In this document: in pieces, positions 44,951 to 55,828 of the stretch
Layout of the letters: each line of letters opens with the position of its first letter
How positions within the stretch are numbered: position 1 is the first letter of the stretch
NCBI GenBank assembly: GCA_963556695.1
Contig: CAUWAG010000010.1
Location: 4,340,001 to 4,404,000 of the forward strand
Length of the DNA stretch: 64,000 bases
Direction of reading: 5' to 3'
Source: Anthostomella pinea
Lineage: Eukaryota > Ascomycota > Sordariomycetes > Xylariales > Xylariaceae
Notes under the pieces: generated by a model
What the model saw: only the letters and a program-made list of their open reading frames with translations
Databases searched by the model: none
What the model was told of the DNA's origin: nothing
Made by a program: the position numbers and the translations under genes

Positions 44951-47900
44951 TTAATTGAGGAACCCTTTGCAGGCTGCAGTCCCACAGAGGCATGGAATGC
45001 GATCCAAACTGCCGATTTCCCGCTCAAATTTGTAGTCGTAGGTCAACTCCTCATCTGAAATCCCATTAGTCAGTGCTGCCAAACATCAGATCATGGACTT
45101 GTGGAGCCAGGCACTTACTCTGTGCGATATCTCGCAGGGCATAGATGACGATTCGCTTGCTGCCTTCGACCTTGATGATCTTGGCAGTGCAGTTGGGCAT
45201 GCAGCTGTGGTTGATAAAACGAGCAATGCCGCCCTTCTTGGTTGCATCTACGACGGTGTTATCGTCGATCCGGAACAGGTAACTACTGCCTATGCCGCTC
45301 TTCAAGTATCGGTTCTCACGGATCTCCGAGATCTGTTGCCGGACCTGCTCACCCACGTACTCGATGATCATGTCGTCCTTATTGATGTTCTCCATGGCGT
45401 AGAGTCCCCAGTTGTGGATTGCAGAACGAGCAAACTTGACCGGCTTCTTCCGCTTCTTGAGCTGGTTGAATCGAAGAACATCCGAGTCTTGGCCCAGAGT
45501 CTTCTTCTGGTCGTTCAAGTCAGCCACAAAGCGGCGATTGTTGACACGGTTTGCTCGTGAGTTGCCCTTCGCAAGAAGTTTCTCAGCAGCAAGCTTAGCT
45601 GCTTCAGCAGCGGCAGCAACAACAGCATCTTTGCCGTCCTTCTTGGCGGCACGGAGTTGTCGCTCCTCTCTGGCCTTCTGGATCTTGAGATGATGAGGGA
45701 GGTACTTGGACTTTTCCGAGTTGAGAATCTTCTGGACACCTTCAGTGCGAGCACTTCCAGTCGAGTTCGGCACGTAGTAGCCTTCGATGGTAAGGGGCTT
45801 GGTAGTTGACGGGTCGTCGGCATTCAGCTCTCGTATGCGGTCATGTCTCCAGACCCAAAGTTTGGGATCACCCACGTTGCCGACAGTAAAATTCTTCCGT
45901 AGTTTGCCAGTATCCGGCCGATCCTTTGAGTGAAGTTGCAGATCTTGGACAGTCCGAACGGCAAGGCTGAAAGCGTTGGGCATTTCCATAGCTGGAACCA
46001 CAGCATCCGAAAAGCGATCGTCTTTGACAATAGGTTCTTCAACCTCTTCCACAACTACGGGCTTCTTCAGCAGCTCTTGCGGCTCAACCGACCCTTTCTT
46101 CTCAGCCTGCTCTAGTGCTTCCTCGACGTATGCGTCTTGCTGCTGCTTCTTCATAGCCTCACGCTCCTCAAAGATCTGCTTCTTCGTCTTTTTCTTAGGC
46201 TTGGCAGCAGTCGGCTTTTTCTTGCCCTTGGTGCCCTTCTCAGTAGGCGTGGGCAGATCTGCGAGTTCCGTGACCTTATCATCACCAATGCTAGCACCGG
46301 GGATAACGATGTCTTCCGTGGGGCTAGTGAACTCGTTTTCGAGAGTATCAATAGTGACTCCAAAAAGCTCCTCGTCAGACTTCTTCTGTCGCTTGATAGC
46401 AGCTTCGACGTTGAGATCGAGCTTCCTCTTCTTCGACTTGATAGGGCCATCATTGACCGCGAAGCTCGACTCCGTCATGGAGTCCTCGTCACCGAAACCA
46501 TCCTCAAAGACATCCTCGTCCGTGCTCATACGGCTGCGTGGCCTCGACTCTGGCTCCTCAGTATCCCGCACCATGGAGTCGCGGTTTTCTCTTTCATCTT
46601 CGGATGCTTCCTCGTCACTGTCCGGGTCTGGAGGTTGCAGGCGGTGATGGAGGGAGCGGAAGGCATTGCGCACCACGGTAGGTCGCTTGCGGCCAAATGG
46701 ATCACTGAAGCCGTGATTTCGCTGTGCCGCCGCTTGGCCCTTAGCTTTCCTGATGCGAGGTAATGCTGCGACATCAAGACGACCAGTACGGCGTTCGATC
46801 GGATCAGCACGGGAGTTGGGCGTGCTAATGGGCGTGGCCTCACGGTCCTCGATGCTAATGAAAGGTTTGGAAGTACCCGAGGGACCCTCCAGGTTCAACC
46901 TGCGTCTTTTGGCAGCATGGTTGGCAGGATCCAGGAAGGCGAACAGCGCGGGAATGGCAACCTTGGTTCTGATATGCCTGATCAAGTGTTCCATCATCTC
47001 CCGACGGGCAACTTCTACGGCCTCGATGACAGGATCGAAATTATGGGCACGTTGCTTCTTTTCCTCTTCTAGCACGGCCTCTTCGTCCCGACGTCTTTCA
47101 TCGCGAGGCCGGTATTGAAGTGTATCCCTGAAGCGCAGGTCTGGACCAGACGGCCTCTCTGTCTCGATTCGCTTTGGAAGAATAGCGGTATGCGTAGACC
47201 CAGTCGGTGGCTCCGCGTAGAGCTTCATGGCCATCGTGTATGTAAAGAAGGCACTGCCATCTACAGACCTAAAGCAGCGAGATGCATCCTCGCGACCGCG
47301 AGAACTGTTGGGGAATATGATGTAGTACCCCGTACGATCGGTACGTATGTCGTCGAAGTAGTGTGACTTGAGGCGCTTCTTCATGTGGGGGATGGTACTA
47401 ATCATCACAGGCACACTTGAATCGGGAACGAAGATATACGGCTCACCCCTCAGGTTGCTCGCAATGAGCGCAGTGTTGGCCATAATGGGATAAGGCTTGG
47501 GTTTGTTCGAGAGCGCCCAACTCGTTTCCGATATAGACGGTCGCGGTCGCTCGATGGTAGGCCCTCTCGGACCGGTAGGAGGGGGTCTTATGAAGCCGTC
47601 GAGCGCTGTTCTTGCTGGCGCAGGGGCCTCCACCTGTAGTCTTGCGCCGCTGGCATTGCCTTCAGGCTGTGGTCTCGGCGCCATAGGCACTGGAGGTGTA
47701 GCTATAGCACGTGCTCGCTCCTCTCGGTCCTTTGCGAGGACAGCCTCGAGCATGGCTCTACTTTTCTTCCCCCCGCGGTCGAACTCCACCTTGATTTGAT
47801 TTGCCTCGATTCTGCGCCCGTTCATAGCTCTGACGGCTCTCTTCGCGGCGTCGATGGCGGATACGGGCGGCCGTCGCTGTTGTCTCGAGTCCCGGAACCG

Positions 47901-48907
47901 AAAGGTCGCAAACCCGAGGTAGCTTCCAGTATCGGGATGCATTTTGTTACTACTTTCCGCGATATCGCCATATGAAGCAAATTGGGTCGCGACTTTGGAA
48001 AAGGTAATCAATGGGTTGAACCCGCTGACCAAAATCTGAGTGGGCGGCCCCGGCCCAATAGATGTAGCGGCATCATACGGGTACGGTTTGAGGTTGTAGG
48101 GCGTTTGGCGCAACCTGGCCTTGGGGAGATGGAAATCGACATTGATGTAGTCGAGCCAACTGCCTTTCGCCAGTCGCGGGTCCGGAGGGGGAGCGTCATC
48201 TTCCTATTCATTCAACGTATTAGCCACATATTGCACATATAGTCAGATGACGCTCCCCTCTCCCATATATTATATAGTACACGTACCGAACCGAGATTCT
48301 TATATTTGGGCTTGATGGTTTTCCTTTCGGTCGAGGACAACTTCTTGTCGGTTGACGGATCGTGTACACACTTCACGCCCGTTATGGTACGGTTGGGATC
48401 GCGAGCCGGAAGGCGCTTAGTGACACTAGGGAGAGTCGAGGCCATGGCCACCGTCGTTGAACTCGTAGTCTCAGCTTTTCCGGTATTGGGAGGAGTGGAG
48501 GTTTGCTGCTTCGCCGACGGCATATTGGGAGGATATAGAGGAGAGCCAGCATTGGTGACAGGAGTGACGCTGTTGTTGGAGGCGCGCGACGGAGCATTTA
48601 AAGCAGGCGGGTTGTTGGAGGCGCTGAAGATGGACGAGGAGGTGCTCTCATAAGAGCTCGCAGATCCAACCCCGTTGAGGATATCTCCTTGTGGATACTG
48701 GGTATCATCAGTCGGGGGATGCACACTATCAGACAACGACGAGTCGTGCTTGGCCACATCGCGGAGAGCAGGAGGCGCAGTCCTCGCGGGGTTGTCGGCA
48801 GATTCTGTTATCTTGTTGGATCTCTCGCGTTCCCGCTCATTAGCCTTGTCTCGGGCGGCGCGCGGAGCGTTGGGGAAGAATTCCCTATACCCAGCGCTGG
48901 GAGCCAT
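44951..48907 (-). CDS. SET1: Histone H3 lysine-4 methyltransferase Set1 (COMPASS catalytic subunit)
   Basis: Nuclear enzyme that mono- to trimethylates histone H3 Lys4 using S-adenosylmethionine. Three exons, 48907-48287, 48203-45119 and 45054-44951, give about 1269 residues, close to other fungal Set1 proteins. A disordered Ser/Thr-rich N-terminus is followed by an RRM (about 255-340, [20 protein letters not shown]), a second RNA-binding fold ([20 protein letters not shown]), long charged linkers, the N-SET region ([17 protein letters not shown] to [18 protein letters not shown]), and the SET domain: [31 protein letters not shown], then ELTYDYKFE. The post-SET cysteines are [10 protein letters not shown]. 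The last exon (34 codons) is needed for the catalytic Tyr segment and the post-SET zinc site. The frame beyond 45119 without splicing is a shadow. All catalytic landmarks are intact. Confidence 0.95.
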
Positions 48908-50669
48908 GCTTCTTCGGAGGGGCGATGCTGGTGGCTGCCGCTATCCACCGACCCTCCTATCTCGAGTCGAAAGCGAATGTTGACACCTTCATGAAGCAGC
49001 GGCGGGAGTTGGCGATTGATGGGTGGCAGGTGGAAGGTGGAAGGTGGAAGGGTGGGTGTGATTGACGGGAGGGCACGCGAAACTCCTGCGTCCACGCGAC
49101 AGGATCGGATATCTGACGTGTGGTACCTGGCGAAGAAGGGACAGAAGCGCGTATCTATCGATGTAGGCGCGTGGGCAGGCAGATAGTCGATGCAAAATGG
49201 TCGCGAAGGGTCGCAGAAGACGTGGCCGTGAATGCACGGAAATGGAGGGCGCCTCTCGCAGGGTGGGAGGATAAACGTGTGGAAACTGGGGAATGGAGGT
49301 CGGAGAGGTTGAACGTCGAAAAGTCGACTTTGGCTGGCAGCAGCCGAAATCTGATTCAGGGATGAATGCCAAGTAAACTGAGATGTGGCTGATCCACGGG
49401 ACATGAACACATGAGCCACACGCTAATTAATCAGAGTCTGGGGATATGGGGCCGATGACTGGCCCGGACCACCCCGAATTATGGACACAACTGGTGCAGA
49501 CAACGCCATCAATACAGGTACAAACATCTCGACCTCAAAGCATCAACGCAAGGAGGTACGGCGACGAAGATTCCATCCACTTTTTTCCCCATCATGGAGG
49601 CCAGATGCCCTGCCCACTCGTGATGTCAAACCCGACACATACGACGTGAGGGACTAACAAGTGCCACGGTTATGCACCAACTGCAACTCCCTGAATCCTG
49701 AAACCTGCAGATGTCACCAACCACGGCCCGCGTTCGTTGTCTCCTGGCCGGAAGCGGCGTTTAATCGCTGCAACCGGCGACAGATACGTCCTCTGACAGG
49801 AGCTTGGGTTTTTGCACGGAGCTTTCTATGTCACATGGCTAATAAGTATGTTCTTCCTAGAGTCAACTAAAAAGAAAGATGTGATGAAAATCAGTAAGAA
49901 ACTGTGACTCTCATCGTAGGCAGTTATAGTACTACCAGTAACTCGAGGCTATCTCATTAAGTGACTTCGGCCCAGTCTGAAAGACCCTGCGATCTGAGCA
50001 CTTCTCAGAGCCATTAAGCTCAGTCGTTTGCAGGAAACAGAGCACCACAGCAGAGGAGAGGTGTAATACGAGATACCTTCAGCCAGCCACGATATTATCA
50101 CGTCTCGACCGAGTACCAAGGTATTTCTTCGAGCCAGCAGCGACGTGTCGCTCGACTGGACTGTCACGCAACAGCGCATATTTCACAGTAGCGTTCCAGT
50201 CCGAAGAAGGCTGGTATATATGTGAGCATGTGCTTTCATCCGAGAAGAGGCACGGCGTCATGGGGTTGGATAGGTGCAGACCTTACCATATCAAGGTGGC
50301 AGTGTCTGAAGTAGGTATCGGAACGACTATAAGCTCAATTCTCTTCAGCACCAACGGAAGTTCAAATGAGCTTTGAGTACGAATCACTTGAGTCGCCAGT
50401 TCAAAAGCTCTGAAGAACATTGACATCAATTCCAGCGTCAACATCTACGGATGTGCTGCCAGAGCACTCTTTTCAGCCCCTTTGACATCGACCCCAGAAG
50501 CTTGTAAAGTATATTCCGCAGTGGCTGAGCCGAGCACGCCCTAAAGGCTAGCGAAGAGAGCAAACTCTCTCAGGGGGCGCATCTGTCTTTTATATGGCGC
50601 TTGGCCTACTTCTCTCCATCTGGTGTTGCCCAGGTCTTCTGCCTTCGACAAAGCTCATCACAGACAATG
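48908..50669. other. Intergenic spacer upstream of SET1
   Basis: About 1.8 kb with no supported gene. The minus strand next to SET1 is rich in CCACC/CCTTCCA runs (49015-49065), likely leader or promoter sequence. Confidence 0.45.
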
Positions 50670-51894
50670 GCATCCCCACTCATCGCCATTGAAGACGACG
50701 ACGTCGCGCTGCTGAAGCTCAGCCAGCTATGTCTTCCTCCTTGGGACGACCGTGTCGCGACCCGTACGCTCCGCCCGGAAAGACCAGAATACGCGATGAC
50801 GCTCCAACTTCCGCCCAGTGCAAAGTGGGACCGAGTAATACGGACCATCCAGTCGTCGATATGCTGTGAGGGACGGGCATTGGAGGATCATCCGATTTTC
50901 TCCAGGCTGAGCAAAACGCGAGCTGAGTGATTCGTCACGCCCTTTTTCCAGTCCGTGGCGGCCATACTATACGTCATGGAGTGCAATGGTGATGCTTTGG
51001 GAATGGAGTCGAATATCGAGTCCACGGCAGTAATCGACACCTTCGTCAGTAAAACCGGTACTGGAATCTCGGCTTTTTCGCACCCCTATTCGAGCAAATG
51101 CTTCTTGTGGACTATGGCATCGGAACCTTTCCAGTACATGCCCGTCCCCGGGCGGAAGACGGCGAGCAGTGGAAGTCTCGGTGGCAAAGTGTCAATACTC
51201 TGGCACAGGTTATCTTTGAGCTTGCTAGACGCTGCAAGACGGGACCGCCATCTGCGGAACATGTCAGGGCTATCTCAACGCTACTCTTTTCACGAACTGC
51301 AGGAAAGACCACGCCGACTTCGCCTTGATGCTCTATTACTACCATACGCACCGCCAGACCCTGGAGCCTGCGGATTACAGAGACGGCATGACGGGGTATA
51401 CAGGTGTCCTGCAGGAGATAATTTCGCAAGTCCCCCTGCGAGGCAACGACGAGCTCGCACGAAAGCTCTCCGTCGACGTCAACGAGCTCATCCCGAAGGT
51501 CGTGCGTGACGCTGGCAAAAGGGCGAGAATGATCGCCATGGCTGAAGACATTGCCGATCGGTTCGGAATACCTCTTCGAGCCACTGAGAACTGCGTCCTC
51601 CCCAAGCCTGTTTTCGACACGACGCACCAATATGGCCTGGCGGTGAAGAAGAGGACTGGCTGGATAGGGCGAATATGTAGCTGGTTTTCTGAGCCCTCGG
51701 GGCCGGCAGTCACGGAGAATGTACAGGCTGAGGAAAGTCTGTCTACGCAAGCACTACTGACCAAGATGATCTTCTTCGCTAGGTCCAGGCACTCTGATCC
51801 TTGGCCGTTGATGACTTCAAGTTGTTGCAGGTGGCTGATTCATAGCACGTACGAAAGCACCATAGCTCTATCAATGAACTTCCTACTAAATTGA
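50670..51894 (+). pseudogene. Probable decayed gene of unknown family with frame shifts
   Basis: A start with good context (50670, MASPLIAIEDDDVALLKLSQ) opens 86 codons. Downstream, protein-like text continues in three different frames: TFVSKTGTGISAFSHP in the first, then LFEQMLLVDYGIGTFPVHAR to AEHVRAISTLLF in a second, then NCRKDHADFALMLYYYHTHR to the stop at 51892-51894 in a third. The change between the first two happens within a few bases (near 51085), too short for an intron, and the second (near 51290) has no normal-sized GT-AG intron that fits. Two single-base-type frameshifts are therefore the simplest explanation. I do not recognise the family. Sequencing errors or a gene with unusual introns are alternatives. 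Confidence 0.45.
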
Positions 51895-52290
51895 TTCCGT
51901 AACGAGATAAAACAATCAAGTAGGCCAACAGCTACATCCAAGCACTATCAGCTTAAGAACACCACACATTATTCTGATAGAGGCTCACCGGAATGGAGTA
52001 CCGTTGAAGTATTGTCCCTACTTCATCCAAACAGTAACCTACCTCAAGAACAACTGTCCGCACAGCACCATGGACGTCTTCCCACACGAGAATTGGAACA
52101 CCCCTTCATGATCATCCGGACATCAAAGACAGCATGAGTAATAAATAGACTGAGACGAACGTGATTCATCGCTGAGGTCAACCTCTCCTACATCTAATTT
52201 TGCCGCCCGACGCCGAGTGATATGCCGCACAGATACAAGTTTTCCCGAAACGCCAGAACGCATGCCTCATGAGTTTCCCCTTTTCCGTCC
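51895..52290. other. Spacer
   Basis: 3' flank of FCF1 and of the decayed gene; nothing recognised. Confidence 0.5.
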
Positions 52291-53645
52291 CTACTGAGGG
52301 GCACCAGGTAACCGCTCAATCACGTATTTGCCTCGTGCAACATTCATGACTGTACAGATAAGTCAACGATGGTCTCTCAATAACAACAACACACAAGAGA
52401 ATAACATACCTGGCACACCGGGGATCTTGCGTATCCGGCGGATGAGGTCTTTATCGTTCGTGGCGACGATGTAGACCCTGTGCTTCCTATTCGCGTTGTC
52501 AGATTCGAAGGGGGCTACCGCGTCTACTGGCCAACTCACATGACTCGATCAACGATACAGTCGTCCGCATACTGTGACAGGTCAGTCATCATCGTCTTCG
52601 AATGGGGAGGGTTGGTGGATCTTACTGTTCCCTTGTGAGCACATTGGATTCTCTCCCACCGCTCGTCGCGAGCAATCTAGACCCTGTTAACATGCTGTTT
52701 TGGTAGAGTGGTCCCGAGATTTCCCGGCATGCCCCTACAGCCCTAGATACGGCGGGGAGTTGGCATGGCGGAAGACCAGGATAGGGTTCGCATACTACAA
52801 ACAATGTTAGCGGCAGTTCTGGAAAAGGGCTCCATACTGAGAGCAGAACTGTCTGTCACTCGCCTCTTAGTGCAATTCTGTACTTAGGTCCAAGTTTTTC
52901 CAACTGAATAAGTTAGTCTATGGCCCTGGGAAATTCTGAGAGTAACTGACCTCAGCCATGACGCAGGACGTGATCTAATACTTCGTATTAGCATGTTGAT
53001 AGATTGTTGGCGCCAATGGGCCAGGTGGTCTCGTGAACGGAGTAGCGTTGCTCTGAGAGCTAGAGTACAACGATCATGGCGTTACTTACAATAGGCACGC
53101 ACTTGGCGTACAGGCAGTCCATCATGCTCTCGAGTAGGGGCAGCTTCCGTTGAACCGTATGTCTTGAAGAGAGTTAGAAATGAACTGGGTTCTGGTGGCG
53201 AAAGGGGTTCTTACGAGAGGAAGTTGGTGTCGACGAGGACTGAGTAAGGCGGTTTCAGAGCCTCACTACAAGATAGTATTAGCTCATGCACATGGAAACC
53301 ATACGAAGCACGGAGAGATAGGCGAGTGACACGTACTTGTGCTGGAAGAAGAGCGATGAAGGTAGCTGAGGGATCTCGCGGACGACTTCGTTTGAAGGGC
53401 CAGCGGTCTTGGCCTTCTGAGGGTTCGCGGCATCTGCCTTGCCAGCATTTTCCTTCAATCGGTTGTCCCGGCGCGAGATAACTTTCAGCGGGATGAATAG
53501 TCAGCCTCTGTCCGGCGGTCCTCCCATGTGTTGCTACTCACTGCGCTTGACCTACTCGGATTGATTAGTACCTCCGGATAAGCAATACTCGGGGCGGGAC
53601 AAGGCGAACCTGGGCAAATTTTCTCGTTTTCTTGGCCACACCCAT
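52291..53645 (-). CDS. FCF1: rRNA-processing PIN endonuclease Fcf1/Utp24
   Basis: Nucleolar small-subunit processome nuclease for early pre-18S rRNA cleavages. Exons on the minus strand: 53645-53610, 53551-53542 (10 nt), 53481-53337, 53265-53215, 53162-53090, 52974-52951, 52903-52865/4, an apparent 52794-52751, 52676-52626, 52571-52540, 52486-52410 and 52349-52291. The product reads MGVAKKTRKFAQVKR, PPYSVLVDTNFLSHTVQRKL, TSCVMAELEKLGPKYRIALR, IARDERWERIQCAHKGT, YADDCIVDRVMKHRVYIVAT and KIPGVPVMNVARGKYVIERL, matching Fcf1 throughout. The PIN acidic residues (VDTNF, the E of MAELE, YADDCIVD) are present. Without the 44-nt extra exon the protein would be 198 residues, but the join after ALR then has no GT or GC donor in phase; with it the protein is 213 residues (see findings). 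Confidence 0.88.
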
Positions 53646-54805
53646 ATTGCTAGCTGTGACCTCGACGCGAGTGCCTGTATGATGTGTCTTTCTCTGGGCT
53701 CAAATGGTCGGGGGAAAGGCTGTGTACGCGCAAAGTTGATATTAGAATGGTTTGGTGTGGCGTGTGAATCGCTGGCAGTGAGTACAGCCGGACACTCTGA
53801 AAATCTCTTGACCTGCAGTGTAAGAAAAGTGGAGCGCCCAAGACTTGGGGAATACTCCACAATTTAGCAGTTCAAATTTACGCTTAGAGAATAAGCTGGT
53901 GTTGCCGCAGGGGCCGCAACTGCAGGGTCCTGATGATCCAATGATCGACGCTTGGTCAATGCGCCTGATTGTTGCACTTCATTGTCCGGATTGTATGAAC
54001 TTGGCACAGACGTAGGCGTAAGGAACATCTCAAGAGGTAGCAACTTAAGCATGAGCACCTATATCATAGTGAATGACTGCTCGACTGGAAATTATACGAG
54101 TATTGATGCCACTAGCCTGTCGAGCCTGTCACCTGAATTGCTGGGGATACAGCCCATCCCAAAAATGGTAGGTACTTGGTGTCACGCCAAGCCACCATGC
54201 AGCCCGTGTCTGCAGCGACCGAGCCCTGTCGTGCACTGTGTTGCAGCATGGGCCACATGCCGAACCAACAGTTTCCAGTGCACTGACTGCAGCCATCCCA
54301 CAGTGCATGGATCTCCCCAGATGGCAGACCCCAAGTGGAGGATCACCCATCGTATTGAATATGGGGGAGACCACCTTTGAGAACGCTCTCCCTCCTTTCC
54401 CACCCATCCAACCAACCAACCGCCAACTACCCGCCAGCATCGTCGATACCAGCTCGGTCGCTGCGCAAGGAAGGTCGAGGGCCATCGCCGAGAACACGAC
54501 AATGCGACACTGAACAGTCCAAGCGGTCTCATTTCTTCTAACTCTGTTTGCTAACATACGCTCCTTCGCATAATATCTCGCTTCATCCCTTGTTCCCCTC
54601 GGCGCGCGCCCTTTCCATTGTCGTAGCCCGCCCAAGCCGACGAGGCACCAGGTCTCAGATTCCCAAATTCAGTACAGCCGCCGACTTTTCCATCTGCGAC
54701 AGTCGATACCTCTCGACATTTGCCGACTGGGTATTCCTTTCCTGCTCCGGCTCCATCCACCACTCGCGCCCTGGACATCATCGCACCACGCGCAAACTGC
54801 CCGCC
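53646..54805. other. Intergenic spacer with leader of the Csi2-like gene
   Basis: No supported gene. The frame open from 54548 is in phase with the Csi2-like protein but encodes no recognisable domain before the signal peptide at 54806, so it is taken as leader. Confidence 0.45.
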
Positions 54806-55828
54806 ATGCGCTCACAACCCATCCTGCTCGCCTTGGCCGCCCTCTTCGCATCATCTGTCATAGCACAGGACAGGACCACCACAGCCGCCGATAAAGATGC
54901 AACGGCGACAGCAGTTGAGGCTGCCGAGACCACCGCGGACGACGCCGACACATCTCTGCCTGATATAGACCAGACCTCGACCGAGAAGACTACCACGGCT
55001 GCTCCCACTACGACGGCTGCTTCGTCAGGGACCGAGACCCTTCCCGGCATTACAACCTCGACGTCTACGAATGACGACTCAGATCTGCCAGACGTTCCTG
55101 GTGCATACAGCTATCCTGCGCCCACCGTCCCTCCCACAAACAATGCTCCGTACAGGCAGCAGGAGACTTTGCCGCAAGGGACCATATTCATCGCCGTCGG
55201 TGCTATCCTCGGTGCTTTCGGTGCCGGTGTGCTGATCTGGCGGGCTGTCGTCGCATGCCTCTTGCATCGTTCTGTGAAGCGCGCTGCTTTGGTTCAACAT
55301 ATCGCCAACGACAAGGCATCGTATCCCGCGCCGTCCTCCAATTTCTATAAATATAGCGACCATGCGTCCTCGGCTTCGTTCGGTAACCTGACGGCCGGTC
55401 GCGGAGTGCGAAGAACACAACGAGGCCCAATTCCATCGGCTACACCAAGCCAGTCTAACCTCTTCTTCTCCCCCACTGCGCCTAGTCTCGCGAGCACTGC
55501 TGGCAATCGCGAATCGCGTTTTCTGCCGTCGGGTTTTTACGCTGCTGGCGCTCCTCAACAAGACATCAGCATGACAAACCTGAACCTGAGGCCCGATTCG
55601 CGCGGCCCTTCCCGGAGTTTCGAGCCTAGCCCTCCTGAATCGCCCAACTTGGCTCCCCGTAATGACATCTCGCGGCGGAATCCGAGCTCCAGTACCTTGA
55701 ACCTCCACCGACCGTCTAGTGGACGCGCGCCGAGTGCCTATCTCGAGGACCTGCTGGGCGACCAGCCTGAGCAGTTCCCACCACCCGGCAATCGCAACAC
55801 ATGGCATCAGTCCCAAGGTCGGATGTAG
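54806..55828 (+). CDS. Csi2-like single-pass membrane protein
   Basis: 340 residues, one exon. Start at 54806 is chosen because MRSQPILLALAALFASSVIA is a clean signal peptide; the upstream in-frame ATG (54548) would bury it. The ectodomain is Ser/Thr/Asp-rich, as in heavily O-mannosylated surface proteins (ETTADDADTS, TTTAAPTTTAASSG). A membrane span follows at about 128-155 (GTIFIAVGAILGAFGAGVLI) with basic residues after it (LLHRSVKRAA). The cytosolic tail is disordered, with SFGNLTAGRGVRR and repeated Ser/Pro/Asn motifs. This layout and the segment around the span match fungal homologues of yeast Csi2, a protein linked to chitin synthase 3 function. The family call is from architecture and memory; a generic Mid2-like sensor is the main alternative. 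Confidence 0.65.
   Translation: MRSQPILLALAALFASSVIAQDRTTTAADKDATATAVEAAETTADDADTSLPDIDQTSTEKTTTAAPTTTAASSGTETLPGITTSTSTNDDSDLPDVPGAYSYPAPTVPPTNNAPYRQQETLPQGTIFIAVGAILGAFGAGVLIWRAVVACLLHRSVKRAALVQHIANDKASYPAPSSNFYKYSDHASSASFGNLTAGRGVRRTQRGPIPSATPSQSNLFFSPTAPSLASTAGNRESRFLPSGFYAAGAPQQDISMTNLNLRPDSRGPSRSFEPSPPESPNLAPRNDISRRNPSSSTLNLHRPSSGRAPSAYLEDLLGDQPEQFPPPGNRNTWHQSQGRM

Noticed and set aside
44530..45027. 165-codon minus frame starting [13 protein letters not shown]
   Set aside because: It is the SET1 last exon region read in the wrong frame.
52677..52864. A single 188-nt intron in FCF1
   Set aside because: No GT or GC donor in the phase demanded by the fixed acceptor; replaced by the two-intron reading.
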